Shown in pieces: positions 50,601-52,028 of a stretch of 52,028 nt of DNA; within the stretch, counting starts at the first letter, position 1; each line of letters begins with the position of its first letter. The translations under genes were made by a program, and so were the position numbers. A model generated the notes under the pieces. That model was not told the DNA's origin. It worked only from the letters and a program-made list of their open reading frames with translations, and ran no database searches. This DNA is from Bordetella parapertussis (GTDB lineage: Bacteria; Pseudomonadota; Gammaproteobacteria; Burkholderiales; Burkholderiaceae_C). The stretch covers positions 1 to 52,028 of the forward strand of contig CAMDCZ010000012.1 in NCBI GenBank assembly GCA_945890735.1, read 5' to 3'.

Positions 50601-51692
50601 TCAGGTGTCCTTGGAGACTTTGATGGTGGGGAACTTCGAGGAGAAATCCTTGGCCTTGGCAGCCACCTTGACGGCCAGTTGCCGTGCAACGGATTTGTAA
50701 ATCGCTGTCACCTCACCCTCCGGGTCGGCCACCACGCTTGGCAAACCGCTGTCGGCCTGCACCCGGATCGCCATGCTCAAGGGCAAGGCGCCGAGGTAGT
50801 GCATGCCCTCGGCTTGCGCCATTTTTTTGCCGCCTTCCACGCCAAAGATGTGTTCAGCATGGCCGCATTGGCTGCAAATGTGCACCGCCATGTTTTCCAC
50901 GATGCCCAAGATCGGCACGCCGACTTTTTGGAACATGCGGATGCCCTTCAAGGCGTCGATCAGCGCGATGTCTTGCGGGGTGGTGACGATCACCGCACCG
51001 GTCAGCGGAACCCGTTGGCTCAAGGTGAGTTGGATGTCGCCGGTGCCAGGCGGCATGTCGACCAGCAAATAGTCCAAGTCACGCCAATTGGTTTGCCTCA
51101 GCAACTGCTCGAGCGCTTGGGTGGCCATGGGGCCGCGCCACACCATGGCTTGGTCCTGGCCCACCAAAAACCCGATCGACATGACTTGCACGCCATGCGC
51201 CTCCAACGGTTGCATGGTCTTGCCATCTGCGCTTTCGGGGCGGCCAGTCAAGCCCATCATCATGGGCTGGCTGGGGCCGTAAATGTCCGCATCGAGCAAG
51301 CCCACGCTCGCCCCTTCAGCCGCCAGCGCCAGCGCCAGGTTGGCCGCTGTCGTGCTTTTGCCGACGCCGCCCTTGCCAGAGGCCACGGCAATGATGTTTT
51401 TCACCTGCGGCAACAAGGGCACGCCCGGTTGCGCGGCATGGGCCACTACTTTGCTGGTGACTTTGGCGTGAACGGCGGTGACGCCAGGCACTTGGCCGAC
51501 CACGTGTTGCAACTGCTGCTCAAAGGCGGGCCACAGGCTTTTGGCGGGGTAACCCAGCTCGACCTCGAGGCTCACCGCTCCAGCGTCGATGCGCAGGGTT
51601 TTGACCGATTTGCTGCTGACAAAGTCTTGGCCCGTGAGGGGGTCAACCACGGTTTGCAACGCGTTGGTGACATCTTGTTCGCTCAGGGCCAT
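50601..51692 (-). CDS. apbC: Iron-sulfur cluster carrier ATPase ApbC (Mrp)
   Basis: Mrp/NBP35-type P-loop ATPase that carries Fe-S clusters to apoproteins, 363 residues. An N-terminal MIP18/DUF59-like domain is at about 1-80 (VTNALQTVVDPLTGQDFVSS). The P-loop GKGGVGKS is at 106-113. DADIYGPSQPMMMGL and VDMPPGTGDIQLTLSQ follow, and a cluster-binding CxxC is in HICSQCGH. ATG 51692 (MALSEQ) is chosen; the frame is open for 57 codons upstream, in sequence that is not protein-like. It is divergent from metG, a common Burkholderiales arrangement. Confidence 0.94.
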   Translation of the reverse strand: MALSEQDVTNALQTVVDPLTGQDFVSSKSVKTLRIDAGAVSLEVELGYPAKSLWPAFEQQLQHVVGQVPGVTAVHAKVTSKVVAHAAQPGVPLLPQVKNIIAVASGKGGVGKSTTAANLALALAAEGASVGLLDADIYGPSQPMMMGLTGRPESADGKTMQPLEAHGVQVMSIGFLVGQDQAMVWRGPMATQALEQLLRQTNWRDLDYLLVDMPPGTGDIQLTLSQRVPLTGAVIVTTPQDIALIDALKGIRMFQKVGVPILGIVENMAVHICSQCGHAEHIFGVEGGKKMAQAEGMHYLGALPLSMAIRVQADSGLPSVVADPEGEVTAIYKSVARQLAVKVAAKAKDFSSKFPTIKVSKDT

Positions 51693-51722
51693 GTGTACTC
51701 CAGTGTCTGTCGGGCAAAAGGG

Positions 51723-51735
51723 GGCTAGTCTAGCC
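51723..51735. other. Palindrome in the apbC-metG gap
   Basis: GGCTAG-T-CTAGCC, a perfect 6-base inverted repeat, lies 30 bases before the apbC start between the divergent genes. It could be a protein-binding site or an RNA hairpin in the apbC leader. No family of operator is recognised. Confidence 0.35.
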
Positions 51736-51834
51736 AAGCGGGCACGGCCCCACCGCAGGCAAGGTTGAAGGCCCCTGCAATGTCCATGGAAGCTGCCGCA
51801 TAAAATCGGCCTCCCTCTCTGTACTGACCCCCTC

Positions 51835-52028
51835 ATGACCCAGCGCCGCTTATTTGTCACCACCGCCCTGCCCTACGCCAATGGCAACTTCCATATCGGG
51901 CACATGATGGAGTACATCCAGGCCGATATTTGGGTGCGCTTTCAACGGATGCAGGGCCACGCGGTGAATTTTGTTTGCGCCGATGACACCCATGGCGCAC
52001 CGATCATGATCGCCGCCGAGAAAGCCGG
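51835..52028 (+). CDS. metG: Methionyl-tRNA synthetase, 5' part only
   Basis: Class I aminoacyl-tRNA synthetase that charges initiator and elongator tRNA-Met. The 64 visible codons begin MTQRRLFVTTALPYANGNFH and contain the HIGH nucleotide-binding motif (residues 20-23). GAPIMIAAEKA follows, as in the family. The gene continues past the window end. In its 140-base upstream gap, TAAAAT (51801-51806) could be a -10 box, but no -35 match is at the right distance. Confidence 0.95.
   Translation, partial: MTQRRLFVTTALPYANGNFHIGHMMEYIQADIWVRFQRMQGHAVNFVCADDTHGAPIMIAAEKA

Noticed and set aside
50301..51728. Plus-strand open frame of 475 codons opposite boxR and apbC
   Set aside because: His- and Gln-rich low-quality translation, exactly antisense to apbC and boxR, with no recognisable domain.
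1..52028. CRISPR arrays, insertion sequences, tRNA or rRNA genes
   Set aside because: No regularly spaced direct repeats, transposase genes, terminal inverted repeats or tRNA-like cloverleaf sequences were seen when reading the window; a dedicated scan could still find something I missed.

Overview
The window is a contiguous piece of a Gram-negative betaproteobacterial chromosome, most likely Burkholderiales and probably Comamonadaceae-like. This rests on three things: a large flagellar locus with sigma-54 and sigma-28 promoters, a complete System I cytochrome c maturation operon, and a box-type aerobic benzoyl-CoA cluster next to apbC and metG. The genus cannot be fixed from the sequence. 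I see no tRNA, rRNA, insertion sequence or CRISPR array, and no gene-free stretch longer than about 230 bases.

Flagellar region, 1-33686. The minus-strand run flgB-C-D-E-F-G-H-I-J-K-L (13320 down to 1, flgL cut by the window edge) encodes rod, hook, rings and hook-filament junction, and starts behind a perfect sigma-54 promoter. Upstream are a LysM/transglycosylase-like protein, divergent flgA, and flgM-flgN. A minus-strand five-gene unit follows, behind a sigma-28 motif: flgP, flgT, a FimV-type LysM protein, a FliK-like protein and a stand-alone FlhB C-terminal domain. Then come a FleQ/FlrC-type sigma-54 activator without a receiver domain, motA-motB, fliS, and flhA-flhF-flhG-fliA-(unknown membrane protein). 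Divergent from flhA is fliK-fliL-fliM-fliN. fliOPQR and full-length flhB are not here. Candidate promoters suggest a cascade: sigma-54 drives flgB, flgA and flhA; sigma-28 drives flgM, flgP, motA and fliS.

Several flagellar parts are unusual. FlgE has 1394 residues with four divergent internal repeats. FlgK has 1021 residues. FlgJ lacks its usual peptidoglycan hydrolase domain, and a separate hydrolase-like gene lies beside flgB. Two FliK-like proteins and a pre-cleaved FlhB-CC mimic point to an elaborated substrate-specificity switch.

Region 33687-41814: ccmABCDEFGHI on the minus strand, mostly overlapping by four bases, preceded by a translationally coupled FemAB/GNAT-like gene and a small divergent membrane protein. 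Region 41916-45254: an ABC exporter, a SAM methyltransferase and a small outer-membrane-like protein. Region 45276-50564: boxA, boxB, boxC and the regulator boxR, with matching TGCA-N6-TGCA sites before boxC and boxR. Region 50601-52028: apbC/mrp and, divergently, the start of metG.
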